33,287 nucleotides of DNA from Kribbella antibiotica (GCF_004349055.1 NZ_SMKX01000097.1:1-33287); one strand, 5' to 3'; shown: positions 1-8,444, numbered from the stretch's first letter. Notes: generated by a model not told the origin, from the letters alone. Numbers and translations: made by a program.

Positions 1-846
1 ACCCCAGACCTCCACGAACCCCACCCCGAACAAACCCTCCAAGACGTCCTCGAAACAGTCCTCAACAACCCCGGCGTAGAACTCTCCGCCCACGAAGTCA
101 TGCGCCAAGAACTCGACGACGCCACCCGCCTCGACCGCCTAGTCCCCATCCACGAACACCTCTGCCAACTGGACGCCCGCGCCCGCTACCGCTCAGCCTT
201 CGCCCAAAGCGGCCTCGACACCGCCGACCAAGCAGCGCTGTTGGCCTCGCCGGCATACGGGGCTCTGATCGCCGAACTCCGTCGCGGCGACGCCCTCGGC
301 ATCGGTGTACCAGATCTGCTTCGCCGAGCTGTCGCTCAGTCATCGCTGTCAAATGCTCAGGATGTGGCCGCGGTGCTGCACGCCCGAGTCGAACGTCTCG
401 TGTCTCGAACCCCATTCAGAAGGGGACAGCAGCCCCCGTTGATCGCAGGGCTCGTTTGGTCAGCTCATGGCATAGCTGACCCAACTCTGCTTGCACCCTT
501 GAAGGAGCTCGAGACTCAGATCAGCCAAAGGGTCGACTGGCTAGCCGACAAGGCCGTCCACGATCGGCCCCGGTGGTACGACGCATTTACACGACTCGTC
601 GAGGACCGCCCCGGCGCGATCCAGGCAAACCACCTGCGAGCCGTAGTCGCCTACCGCGAGCGTTACCGAATCACGTCTCCGACCGCGCTCGGCGACGCGC
701 CAAGGCAGTCCTCTGTCACGCAGCGGGCCCACTATGCACGGCTGACTAGCAGCCTCGTCTCCTGGCGACCCGATCCCGACTCGTTCCCTCCGCAAGCCGA
801 GCAGGTGCCATCCGCAGGAACACAACGTCAGGTTGAAAGCAGATGA
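1..846 (+). CDS. MobF-family conjugative relaxase, C-terminal end (5'-truncated by window)
   Basis: The frame is open from base 1 to the TGA at 844-846, giving about 281 residues of a longer protein. The sequence has the alpha-helical, Ala/Arg/Leu-rich style of the extreme C-terminus of actinobacterial TrwC/TraA-like relaxases, with segments such as 'LLASPAYGALIAELRR' and 'DVAAVLHARVERLV'. Such proteins nick the transfer origin of a conjugative element and unwind the strand for export. The relaxase and helicase motifs would lie upstream and cannot be checked here. The last 40 or so residues are rich in Ser, Gln and Pro and may be disordered. Family assignment rests on recognising the tail region only. 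Together with the coupling-protein remnant and DUF4913 gene further right, it points to an integrative conjugative element. Confidence 0.68.
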   Translation, partial: TPDLHEPHPEQTLQDVLETVLNNPGVELSAHEVMRQELDDATRLDRLVPIHEHLCQLDARARYRSAFAQSGLDTADQAALLASPAYGALIAELRRGDALGIGVPDLLRRAVAQSSLSNAQDVAAVLHARVERLVSRTPFRRGQQPPLIAGLVWSAHGIADPTLLAPLKELETQISQRVDWLADKAVHDRPRWYDAFTRLVEDRPGAIQANHLRAVVAYRERYRITSPTALGDAPRQSSVTQRAHYARLTSSLVSWRPDPDSFPPQAEQVPSAGTQRQVESR

Positions 847-1036
847 CCCGCCGAATGATGGCCTGGCCGGACAGCAACCGTCGCACACTCAGAACGGTCA
901 GATCTGCCTCAGAGCCGCCGCCAACCAGACCGCCGGACCCGTACGACGCAACCGGCGAGAGAGGGTGGGCCTCGTTGCAGCTAGTTGCACGTCGAGCCAC
1001 TGGAATCCTCGACGGAGAGCTACTAGCCTCGACGAG

Positions 1037-1843
1037 ATGAGTGACGCGGTTCTGTTCGATGGCTGGTGTGGTGAGCCGATCGCCTGGTGCAGAGTCAGTG
1101 AGCCAGTCATCGGCCAGGAATGGACGGAAAGCGGTCGCGTAGCTGTGACCGAGCGGCTGACCCCCAAGAAGGCAGTCCAGACCTACGGTCGCATCACCGA
1201 GGTGATCGTCGGTCGCCAAGGCGGTTTTCAGTCGGTCACCTACGGGACGAAGAAGTTCGTCTGCCGTCTCGTCGATCCACGAGGAAGCGGACTGTACGAC
1301 GACTCGATCGTGTTGGTGAACGATCCGATCAGGGACAACCACGAATGCCTAGCCTGCGGCGCAGCACCCGGTGCCCCTTGCCTGAACGACAAGGGGCACG
1401 ATCGTGGTAATCACAGAAATCGGAGCGACGGCCGGACCCGGTGGGACATCGAGAAGGCGGAGAACGAAGCGCGAGCAGCGCGTGAGAAGGCCGAGGCCGC
1501 ACAGCAATGGGAGCAGGACATGGCCACACCTCCCGAGCTGCGCGGCCCACTGGGGCTGAAACGCTGGAAGTGGTCGGATGATCCGCGCGTATTCGAGCGT
1601 GTGCAGGACGCCTCCGACTGGTTCACCGTCGAGCAGACCTATGCCAATCGAACCGTCCTTGTACCGGTCCAGATGACGAGAAGACCTTCCTGGCACGCAA
1701 CGAGTACACCGGCGACTGGTCGATCGTCTGCGGACAGGCAACGTCCACACGCCTTCCCTGCCGGAACCAACTACCATGCCGCACCAGCCACAAGGCCGGA
1801 CTCGCACTGCACGAAGGAAAACCGTGGCTCTGAGCATCACTGA
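1037..1843 (+). CDS. Hypothetical protein with a CxxC zinc-finger-like motif; probable frameshift near the 3' end
   Basis: From the ATG at 1037 the frame gives 268 residues. Residues about 105-130 contain 'CLACGAAPGAPCLNDKGH', a pattern like the small phage/mobile-element zinc finger (CxxC...C...H). A charged, Ala/Glu-rich helix follows. After about position 1665 this frame becomes low-complexity Ser/Thr/Pro/His. The frame ending at 1833 instead reads as sensible protein, including 'DDEKTFLARNEYTGDWSIVC' and further Cys and His residues, and its TGA overlaps the start of the next gene. This suggests a one-base deletion between about 1650 and 1680, either real or a sequencing error. A TTG at 833 would allow an N-terminal extension, but the ATG at 1037 is preferred. 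No good Shine-Dalgarno precedes it. Function is unknown; DNA binding is plausible from the finger. Confidence 0.5.
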   Translation: MSDAVLFDGWCGEPIAWCRVSEPVIGQEWTESGRVAVTERLTPKKAVQTYGRITEVIVGRQGGFQSVTYGTKKFVCRLVDPRGSGLYDDSIVLVNDPIRDNHECLACGAAPGAPCLNDKGHDRGNHRNRSDGRTRWDIEKAENEARAAREKAEAAQQWEQDMATPPELRGPLGLKRWKWSDDPRVFERVQDASDWFTVEQTYANRTVLVPVQMTRRPSWHATSTPATGRSSADRQRPHAFPAGTNYHAAPATRPDSHCTKENRGSEHH

Positions 1844-2549
1844 ACCCCTCCTAGGACAAGTCAGCGCGGAAACCGCCTCGAGCCTCCTACGCACCTTCTC
1901 CGTTCGCCTGAGTACCGAACTGGCCCTCCCTGGCCAGGAGCACTATCCACCGGGAGCTGTCGACTACAACGCCACGTTCAGTCTGACCTGGTACTCGTTC
2001 ACAACCGACGATCCGTCGGACATTCACCTGCTCGAAGCCATCGCCGATCACGGCAAGGACGCCGACGACGGAATCGAGTTCACCGTCGGCCATGCGCACC
2101 TGGTCAAGGTTGATCTCGGCCAGCATGGACTCTTCGATGCCTTAGACGCACGAGACGCCGATCTGGAATACCTCGCCGCATTGCTCTTCACCGAACGCCC
2201 CAACGGCGAATACGAGATCGAATCCGAGCTCGAAGGCTTCAACAGCGATGCGCTCCTGGTCAACTCAGCCGAAGTCGATCCGCTCTGGCGCGGACACAAG
2301 CTAGGCCTGCTCGGCACCGGCACCGCCATCAAAGAAATCGGCCGAGGCTGCGGCCTGGTCGCCCTCGACGCGATGCAGCCAGGAACCCGCGGCGCGCCCG
2401 CCCGGAGGGCCTCACACCAACGGCTAACGAGCTACTGGTCGCAGCTCGGCTTCAAACCATGGCGTGAACGCGTGCTAATCCTCGACCTGGCCCTCCGAAC
2501 GTTCGACGACCACCTCACTAACCTGGTGAGCAACGCAGGACTCCGCTGA
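1824..2549 (+). CDS. GNAT-fold-like hypothetical protein
   Basis: The 241-residue frame starts at a GTG (1824) that overlaps the alternative stop of the upstream gene, as in translational coupling; an in-frame ATG at 1776 is less likely. Residues about 150-185 ('VDPLWRGHKLGLLGTGTAIK') resemble the acetyl-CoA-binding loop and helix of GNAT acetyltransferases, where R/Q-x-x-G-x-G/A holds the pyrophosphate. The pattern is loose, so catalytic activity is uncertain. The protein is acidic and has no signal peptide or membrane segment. It converges with the HNH-STAND gene, with only 18 bases between the stop codons. A link to the zinc-finger gene is suggested by the overlap. Substrate is unknown. 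Confidence 0.6.
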   Translation: MALSITEPLLGQVSAETASSLLRTFSVRLSTELALPGQEHYPPGAVDYNATFSLTWYSFTTDDPSDIHLLEAIADHGKDADDGIEFTVGHAHLVKVDLGQHGLFDALDARDADLEYLAALLFTERPNGEYEIESELEGFNSDALLVNSAEVDPLWRGHKLGLLGTGTAIKEIGRGCGLVALDAMQPGTRGAPARRASHQRLTSYWSQLGFKPWRERVLILDLALRTFDDHLTNLVSNAGLR

Positions 2550-2567
2550 GCGCTGCAGCCGCCGGGA

Positions 2568-5500
2568 CTAAGCTGCACCGCAGCAGCGCTTGAACTTCAG
2601 AGCGGTCCCGGATTCACAGACGCAGAGCGCGTTTCTTCCTGGTTGGCGCAAGCGCAGGGGAGCCACCGTCGCAACAAGCTGACCTGATTCGGCAGCTCGG
2701 AACAGGCATGTCGGATCTTCCCATGTCATGGACGGCAGGTTGCGACCAAACATGACGAGGAGAGAACCCTGCTCGCTCGCCGTTCGATACCATTTCCGGT
2801 TGAACTGAAGGGGCAGGTCCAAGGCAAGATCTCCTATCCCGTCAAGGCGCAGCTGACTGCCAGAGAGCAGGGCTGCTGGAGCTTCGCGTCTCGGCTCGAC
2901 TTCGAGTAGTGTCCGCTCCTGCCGGACATCGACGAATCCGAATTGCCGGAGAGCCGTCTGCATCAGGTCGACGATCTTGCCGTTGGCACCTATCCCCCAG
3001 CCCCCGTAGCAGTCGATCACTACGCCGGCGACGCTGCTAGGCGCGGGGCCAAGGAGGGCGCACTCTATCTCGAACCGCGTGTCCGACTCGGCGGCGAGCT
3101 GGCCTGTCCAGTTGACCATCGCACTCTGGCTGCACGTTGCGTGGGCGAGTCGTATAACCAAAGCCACTGACCGATCTTGGGGCGTCGCGGCGATCAACGC
3201 CGCATCACCGTCGCTTGCGATCGAAAGGCCGCACACGACGCACGGCTGGGAAGAGTCCTGAGCCCAGGGCAGGAAGGAATCAATGTCGATATCGAGCCTC
3301 TCCATAGCCGCTCGAACATCGGCACCGATTCGGATCGTTCGGCCACGCACGTTGTCCCCAGAACCGAGGTCGGCCTGGCCTGCGAGTTCTGCGTGCAGTG
3401 CGGCAAGTACCTCCGGGCGTGGCGAGACGTCCATTCGGGCCCGGATCGGCACCTCCTGCTCGGACTCTTCGGCGGTCTCGCAAATCTGAAGTTGCATCTT
3501 CACTGCAGATGCTGCTGCCAACCAATCCGCATGCGTCTCAGCCACCATCCGCGCATCGGCCGCGTGCTTCGAAGCACTCTCGAGGTGACCTCTATGCAGC
3601 TCCGTCCTAGCCAGGCTCATCTCGATCGTCACCCGATCTGCATCTTGAGCCGAGGACAGCATGAGCGCACGCGCTTCCATGAAGACCTTCATCGCGGCAT
3701 CAAGCCTCCCGGCTTCAGCGAGGTATACGCCTTTGTTGTGCAGCAGGCCGGCGCGTATCCAGGGCATCGAACCCCGCTCGGCGAGATCAAGAATCTTGTC
3801 GCAGTCGGCGAGTGCCGTCTCGTGGCTCCCGAATTGCTTGGATCGCCAAACAGTGGTCCATCGGTTCGCTTGCAGAGTCGCGAGCACTCGAACATCGGCT
3901 CTTCGCACAGCAACCTCGATCGCTGCGTCGAAAGCAGCAATTCCCTCGCTCCAGTTGCCTTGACGAACACAGAGATTCGCCTTGGTCGCCATGCACTGAA
4001 GCTCTTCTCCCCCATCGGACCGTTCTCGCGCTAGCGTGAACGCCTCCTTCAGCGCTGCGTCAGCCTCTGCCCAGAGCTCTCGCCGTGAGTACAGGACGGC
4101 AAGCAATCGACACGCGCCCGCCTTAAGACCATCCCCAGGCGTTCCGCTGACAGCCTTCGCTATGGGCAGCAGCGCCTGCGCGGCCGCCCCGTACTGACCG
4201 CTCTGCAGCAACGCGTCTCCGAGAGCGACCTGTATCGCAACACGTATGTCAGAGTCGGTCTCGTGCCGGGTGAGCAGCCACGTACTACGGAGCAATGCCA
4301 CTGCATCAGCCTGCCGCGCGGAACGCAGCAGCATGAGTCCGTGAGCATACTGAATCTGGGCCACAAGCTGTGTACTACCAGTGCCCTCGGCTAGACATCC
4401 GGCAGCTGTGAAGATTGCATCGGCATCAGGGCGACCGCTGTCAGCAGCAATCACTCCCAGCTCCGCGAGGCACTGAGCGGTTTCCGCCTCCAGCCCCAGT
4501 TCGACGGCCATCGAATAACTCCGATCGAGGTACTCCGCCGCCTCGAGGGGCTTGCCTTCTAGACGGCGATGCATCGCGAGCGCATGGAGTGTCTTCGTCT
4601 CTGCCACTCGATTCTCCATCCCGCGGAACAGGCCCAAGGCCTGTTCGAGACAGGAACCTGCGTCAAGCGCGCTCTCCTTCCTCAACCGCGCCGTGCCCAA
4701 TTCAAGGAGAACCTGAGCCTCGATCTGCCGATCTCCTGAACGGCGTGCAGAGGCGAGCGCTGCCAGGCATTCTCGCTCCGAAAGCAGCCACCGGCCGGAC
4801 TGCCTGTAGAGCCGGCTGAGCCCCAGTGCGAAGCCTAGATCCCCGTCGCCGAGGCCCGCCTTCTCCGCTAGCTGCCTCCCATTGACGAGATACCGTTCCG
4901 CCGTACGTAGGTCACCGACATTCAGATAGGTCAGCCCCAGGCGGTAGAGCGTTGAGGCGATCCTGCTGCTTTGCTTCGCCAGTCGCCATACGCTCAGGCT
5001 CATCTTGAGCAGCGGGATCCCATCGGCATACCTGCCTTGGCTGAGAAGAAGGTCTCCGAAAGCCTCGCGGGCGTCCTGCAACGCCACGACGTCACCGGAT
5101 TGCAACGCCAACTCTTCGCATCGACTGAAATGGTCAGTCGCCGCCTCGAAGTCGCCCATCTGGCTCGCGGCAACGGCAAGGTGGTGCTCAGCTGCGGAAA
5201 TCCACTCGGCGCGATCGGCCTGCTTCCCTGCCGCACTCAGGCACAACGAAGCCCGACGGAGATCCCGCCAGCACCCCCGCAGATAGAGCGTCGGATACAG
5301 CGCGGTCACCAGATCGATCACGCCATCCCAAACGCAACGTTTCGCGGCAAGCTCGACGATCGCTAGCGCAGCCTGCCGATCCTGGTCAATAACCACGACC
5401 GCGCGCTGCCCCAACTCAACGCTGTCCTGCGATTCATCCGACGGCGCCACCTTGTTGTGCGCCGACCGAATACGCACCGCGTACGCCTTCGATGCCTCGA

Positions 5501-6848
5501 GCAACGGCGAATGCGCGAACCGGGTTGCTTTTGCACGCGCGCGAGCGAACAGGTGCAGAAGATCGTGCAGCTGATAGACGCCGGCAGCGGGCTGCTCAAC
5601 GAGGTGCTGCTCGAACAGCAGATCGAGCAGCACCTCAGTTCGATCGAGATCGTCTACTTGCACGGTGCCGAGCATCGCTGCAGCCACCGCTTCCAGGGGC
5701 AACGGAACCGGCGGCAAGTGCCCCAAGGCACTGATCAGAGTCGCCCCGTCCAAACCGAGACTCTGGTAGCTCTCCTCGATGACCCTGGTCACCGTCCGCT
5801 GACCGGCAACGAGATGGTCAAGAGCATCATCCGACGAGAGCCTGCTGATGTACTGCGCAGCATCGAGAGTCGGTCGGCTTGCCAACCTGGAGGCCGCTAT
5901 ACGCACCGCGAGCGGGTGCCCAGCACAAGCCTCAACCAGGTCCCATGCTTCGGACTCCGTCAGCCGGGGTGCAATCTCGCGAATCAACTCGGAACCCGAT
6001 GCCCGCGACAGACGCTCGATCGCGATACCAAGGATTCCGCAGTCGGCCAGGCCACTCATCCGTGAGCGGCTTGTCATCACCAGACCGAAGTCACCCTCGA
6101 TCTCGAGAAGTGGAAGTATCTCGACTTCGCTCCTCACATCATCGACCACGACCAATACCCGAGCCCTGGTCAGAAGTTCCCGCAAGGTACCGATCCGCAC
6201 CTCAACCGGTACCACGTCCGACCGATCTCCAGTCATCAGGCCCAGTAGGTCTCCGACAAGATCCCGTGGACTCCCCGGTTCAACGCCTCGGAGGAAGATC
6301 TGGCCGCCGGGAAAGTGTTCCGCCACAGCCAGCGCGAGCTGCACCGCAAGCTCCGTCTTGCCGATCCCCGCAGCGCCCGAGAAGAGCACGGCTGCTCGCA
6401 GCTCAGTGGCCGAACTGGCGACGTCAGTCAACCGCGCAGCCGAAGTTGCCAGCTCAGCGTCGCGTCCCCTGAATCCGGTCGCCGTTCGAGGCAGTGTCCT
6501 AGGGAGCCTAGGGAGAGTTCCGCGTCGTGCCTCATGACGATCTTTCATCGAATGCAGGACCTCGGGCGTGTACCGTCCTGGGTCTTGATCGACGCGCTGG
6601 TGACACGGAGTGCACAGCAAGATGATGTTGCTCGGATTCGCTCGTTCCTCGGCGCTCAGCCCTGATTCACCCCGCGGCCCCTGAGAACTTGCTCCGATGA
6701 TGTGAGCAAGGTGGCTTGTCAGAATGACATCATCACTCGGCGTCAAAGCCGCCAGCTCTGCTTGACAACCATCGAACGCACACTGGTTCCCACTCCGGGC
6801 GTACATCCATTTCCACACACGACTCGGCAATGAAACTCGACGGATCAT
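2568..6848 (-). CDS. HNH nuclease-NB-ARC/STAND NTPase-TPR-SEC-C protein, candidate NLR-like antiphage effector
   Basis: The 1426-residue frame starts at the ATG at 6848, behind a clear GGGAGG ribosome-binding site; longer in-frame starts lead into implausible sequence. Domain order: an HNH-like nuclease at residues about 10-105 (C23, C28, H46, H49, N74, C79, C82, H83; 'NIILLCTPCHQRVD'); an NB-ARC-type NTPase at about 125-440 with Walker A 'SGAAGIGKTE' (K164), Walker B 'VLVVVDDV' (D236/D237), a TSR sensor (259-261) and a 'GHPLA' motif (310-314); a long helical TPR array at about 480-1090; a region with a CxxCG...HxxC treble-clef-like cluster; and a SEC-C motif at the C-terminus (C1409, C1411, C1422, C1423). 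Such STAND proteins normally stay autoinhibited until the repeat region senses a ligand, then oligomerise and release the effector. Here the effector would be a DNA-cutting HNH domain. Immunity is inferred from architecture; a regulator role is the alternative. Confidence 0.85.
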   Translation of the reverse strand: MIRRVSLPSRVWKWMYARSGNQCAFDGCQAELAALTPSDDVILTSHLAHIIGASSQGPRGESGLSAEERANPSNIILLCTPCHQRVDQDPGRYTPEVLHSMKDRHEARRGTLPRLPRTLPRTATGFRGRDAELATSAARLTDVASSATELRAAVLFSGAAGIGKTELAVQLALAVAEHFPGGQIFLRGVEPGSPRDLVGDLLGLMTGDRSDVVPVEVRIGTLRELLTRARVLVVVDDVRSEVEILPLLEIEGDFGLVMTSRSRMSGLADCGILGIAIERLSRASGSELIREIAPRLTESEAWDLVEACAGHPLAVRIAASRLASRPTLDAAQYISRLSSDDALDHLVAGQRTVTRVIEESYQSLGLDGATLISALGHLPPVPLPLEAVAAAMLGTVQVDDLDRTEVLLDLLFEQHLVEQPAAGVYQLHDLLHLFARARAKATRFAHSPLLEASKAYAVRIRSAHNKVAPSDESQDSVELGQRAVVVIDQDRQAALAIVELAAKRCVWDGVIDLVTALYPTLYLRGCWRDLRRASLCLSAAGKQADRAEWISAAEHHLAVAASQMGDFEAATDHFSRCEELALQSGDVVALQDAREAFGDLLLSQGRYADGIPLLKMSLSVWRLAKQSSRIASTLYRLGLTYLNVGDLRTAERYLVNGRQLAEKAGLGDGDLGFALGLSRLYRQSGRWLLSERECLAALASARRSGDRQIEAQVLLELGTARLRKESALDAGSCLEQALGLFRGMENRVAETKTLHALAMHRRLEGKPLEAAEYLDRSYSMAVELGLEAETAQCLAELGVIAADSGRPDADAIFTAAGCLAEGTGSTQLVAQIQYAHGLMLLRSARQADAVALLRSTWLLTRHETDSDIRVAIQVALGDALLQSGQYGAAAQALLPIAKAVSGTPGDGLKAGACRLLAVLYSRRELWAEADAALKEAFTLARERSDGGEELQCMATKANLCVRQGNWSEGIAAFDAAIEVAVRRADVRVLATLQANRWTTVWRSKQFGSHETALADCDKILDLAERGSMPWIRAGLLHNKGVYLAEAGRLDAAMKVFMEARALMLSSAQDADRVTIEMSLARTELHRGHLESASKHAADARMVAETHADWLAAASAVKMQLQICETAEESEQEVPIRARMDVSPRPEVLAALHAELAGQADLGSGDNVRGRTIRIGADVRAAMERLDIDIDSFLPWAQDSSQPCVVCGLSIASDGDAALIAATPQDRSVALVIRLAHATCSQSAMVNWTGQLAAESDTRFEIECALLGPAPSSVAGVVIDCYGGWGIGANGKIVDLMQTALRQFGFVDVRQERTLLEVEPRREAPAALLSGSQLRLDGIGDLALDLPLQFNRKWYRTASEQGSLLVMFGRNLPSMTWEDPTCLFRAAESGQLVATVAPLRLRQPGRNALCVCESGTALKFKRCCGAA

Positions 6849-6860
6849 CTCAACCTCCCA

Positions 6861-6873
6861 GGTCAAAATGACC
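6861..6873 (-). promoter_or_regulatory. Short palindrome in the leader of the HNH-STAND gene
   Basis: GGTCAAAATGACC has perfect 5-bp arms around a 3-base centre and lies directly upstream of the GGGAGG ribosome-binding site. It could be a repressor site or a chance palindrome. No clear -35/-10 pair was found beside it. Confidence 0.3.
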
Positions 6874-7277
6874 CTAGGTGATGCCTCCGACACTTTCTGT
6901 TCAGTGCTGAGCGAGACCGATCCATCGTCCGATGCAAAGCCGACCGACGCCGACGGCGGATGTTTCATCGCGAGCCGCCATGGGCGACATCCGCCAACGA
7001 CCGTGGTCCAGCGAGCTCGACGAGTTCCAGCAAGGCGCCTGCGATCAGGCCGGCTAAGTCGATACTCGGTCGCAAGCTCTGCCGCTTCCTCCACTATCAC
7101 CCTGACTCGGCCGGTCATCATCAAGCTGATCCGAGTCTTGCGCAATCCGAGTCGCCGGCCGCCTGTACCTGAGTCAGACCAGCACTCCGGCGCGATGCAC
7201 CTGCGGCGGCTATCCAAATGACTGCTCAACGGACCGCCAGATCCAAGTTTGTGGTCCGGTCGCTCTGAATCCGTTGA
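6874..7277. other. Intergenic stretch without a convincing gene
   Basis: About 400 bases separate the start of the HNH-STAND gene from the DUF4913 stop codon. Open frames exist on both strands, but their translations are Arg/Ser-rich with no domain-like character. Near 7231-7260 there is a loose CGGACC/GGTCCG inverted repeat with a 17-base loop, which might terminate the DUF4913 transcript. Nothing else was identified. Confidence 0.4.
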
Positions 7278-7640
7278 TCACGTCCTCTGTTCTGGACGGT
7301 GGTTGATCCGCGAGCAGCCGAGCACGGAGGTCCAGTCTCGAAGCCGGCGGACAGCCAGCGTCAGGTCGCGATGGAAGGCGACGGGATCTGTGGGAGCAGA
7401 GTCGTCCTGATAGCAGTGCTCCCATACCGTGCGCAGGGCGGAGAGTTCTTCAACGCATGCGCCATGTTCGGGCCAGCAGGGCGGAATGACTTTGTGATCG
7501 AGGTTGTAGCGAGTGGTTGCCCAGGTCACCCATTCCTTCAGGCGGTCTAGTTCCTCAGCGATGGTGATGGGGTCGAGGTCTCGCCAGCAGACGACGTACG
7601 GATCGGTGATGGCGGGTAGGGGGAAGTCGTCGTCGTTCAT
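7278..7640 (-). CDS. DUF4913 family protein of a conjugative element
   Basis: The 120-residue frame starts at an ATG (7640) whose ATGA overlaps the stop of the coupling-protein remnant, a typical operon junction. Residues about 30-75 carry the DUF4913 pattern of a Trp-rich helix, 'WVTWATTRYNLDHKVIPPCW' and 'HGACVEELSALRTVWEHCY'. The tail has 'AFHRDL...RLRDWTS..GC'. This small family has no known activity, but in actinobacteria it commonly sits between the type IV coupling protein and the relaxase of integrative elements. The full family length is present, so the gene itself looks intact even though its upstream partner is truncated. Confidence 0.75.
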   Translation of the reverse strand: MNDDDFPLPAITDPYVVCWRDLDPITIAEELDRLKEWVTWATTRYNLDHKVIPPCWPEHGACVEELSALRTVWEHCYQDDSAPTDPVAFHRDLTLAVRRLRDWTSVLGCSRINHRPEQRT

Positions 7641-7915
7641 GGGATTTCGGTATGGCTGGCGATGCTGAGACGGATCGAGTCTGCGTCGGCCCGATCGGTC
7701 CACGGGGTCATGTTCAAGAGAATGGGCGGGGCAGTTCGGGCCAGGAGGACGCCGGTGCCGAAGGGCAGGGTGCGGATGACGTCGGGCGGGAGGATGGGGA
7801 GGCGTCGGGTGCTGGTGGTTGTGGTGCGGGCGCCGTTGGGGTCGCGGCTCCAGTTGCGGATTTCTTCGTCGCGTTCGCCACAGACGGCGCGAGTGATACT
7901 CAGGCTCCGTATCAA
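7637..7915 (-). pseudogene. Type IV coupling protein (VirD4/TraG-like), C-terminal remnant
   Basis: About 90 codons end at the TGA overlapping the DUF4913 start. The segment with 'STRRLPILPPDVIRTLPFGT' followed by 'GVLLARTAPPILLNMTPW' matches the usual C-terminal end of actinobacterial T4CP ATPases, where a Ser/Thr/Arg-rich linker precedes the 'P...L..LP.G.ALL' strand. Everything upstream (Walker motifs, TraM-recognition region) is absent. At about 7880-7915 the sequence changes to an unrelated coding-like stretch in another frame. The piece is therefore the 3' end of a deleted conjugation ATPase. Confidence 0.68.
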
Positions 7916-8106
7916 TCTCGACCGATTTCACGTCGAAGAGGTCATGCAAGAAATCCTCACAACGGCGGATCTCCTGTGGCGTAAGAGAAGTTGTCTCGAG
8001 CCAGACCTCAGCATCACCGAACTGGTAGTAGTCAGGCGCCAGCTTGTCGATCGCATCGTGATCGAGTTCTCCGCGGGCGATCAGAGACGTCGGCCTGCCA
8101 ACAAGC
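7884..8106 (-). other. Coding-like tail downstream of the MerR stop, in another frame
   Basis: One frame here reads as credible protein, with 'SLIARGELDHDAIDKLAPDY' and 'AEVWLETTSLTPQEIRRCED', but it has no usable start codon. It begins exactly where the MerR frame stops and is offset by one base. The simplest reading is that the regulator once continued through this stretch and a single-base insertion near 8108-8125 cut it short. The stretch then runs into the coupling-protein remnant. No family was recognised, and a separate truncated gene is the alternative. Confidence 0.4.
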
Positions 8107-8427
8107 TCATCGCATCCTTTCGATGCGCTTGCGGAGCAGGTCGTACTTCTCAACAAGGCGATCCCGATGCTCGTACAGGACAGTCAGCGGGTCGTCCTCG
8201 CGATGAAGAATTCGCCTGATGGCCCGCAGCGGCAACGCCGCATCCCGGAGAAGGCGGATCAGCTTCGCAGTACTTCCCTGTGCGCTCAGGTACCGGCGAT
8301 ATCTGGTACTTGGATCGACCGAGGCCGGTGGGAGCAGACCGTCGTCGCCGTACCGGCGGATCGCGTCCATTGAGAGACCGGAGATCTTGGCGAGCTGTCC
8401 GATCGTCATGAAGTCATCGAGTTGCAC
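8107..8427 (-). CDS. MerR-family transcriptional regulator, possibly shortened by frameshift
   Basis: The frame has a classic MerR winged helix-turn-helix at its N-terminus, 'MTIGQLAKISGLSMDAIRRY', followed by 'YRRYLSAQ' and a helix ending in a coiled coil ('LYEHRDRLVEKYDLLRKRIE'). The usual start would be the ATG at 8409, but nothing resembling a ribosome-binding site precedes it. The in-frame GTG at 8427 lies about 8 bases after the proposed -10, so a leaderless start is favoured (106 residues against 100). No C-terminal ligand-binding domain remains; coding-like sequence continues in another frame after the stop. MerR proteins bind their own promoter and untwist an over-long spacer when activated. 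The ligand is unknown, and no Cys pair suggests metal. Confidence 0.72.
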   Translation of the reverse strand: MQLDDFMTIGQLAKISGLSMDAIRRYGDDGLLPPASVDPSTRYRRYLSAQGSTAKLIRLLRDAALPLRAIRRILHREDDPLTVLYEHRDRLVEKYDLLRKRIERMR

Positions 8428-8444
8428 AGATGAAACTGTGCAAC
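8421..8444. promoter_or_regulatory. Perfect inverted repeat overlapping the MerR -10 and start
   Basis: GTTGCACAG (8421-8429) and CTGTGCAAC (8436-8444) are perfect 9-bp arms around ATGAAA. The repeat covers the proposed -10 and the leaderless GTG of the MerR gene, so a protein bound here would block transcription. Confidence 0.5.

Noticed and set aside
833..1040. Frames at the end of the relaxase that extend the zinc-finger gene upstream
   Set aside because: They need a TTG start or overlap the relaxase end, and the added residues are low complexity. The ATG at 1037 is the more natural start.
3177..4034. Long plus-strand frame inside the HNH-STAND gene
   Set aside because: It is an antisense shadow of the TPR region; only the minus strand gives domain motifs.
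6849..7229. N-terminal extension of the HNH-STAND protein by 127 residues
   Set aside because: The added sequence is Arg/Ser-rich without domain character, while GGGAGG sits exactly before the ATG at 6848.
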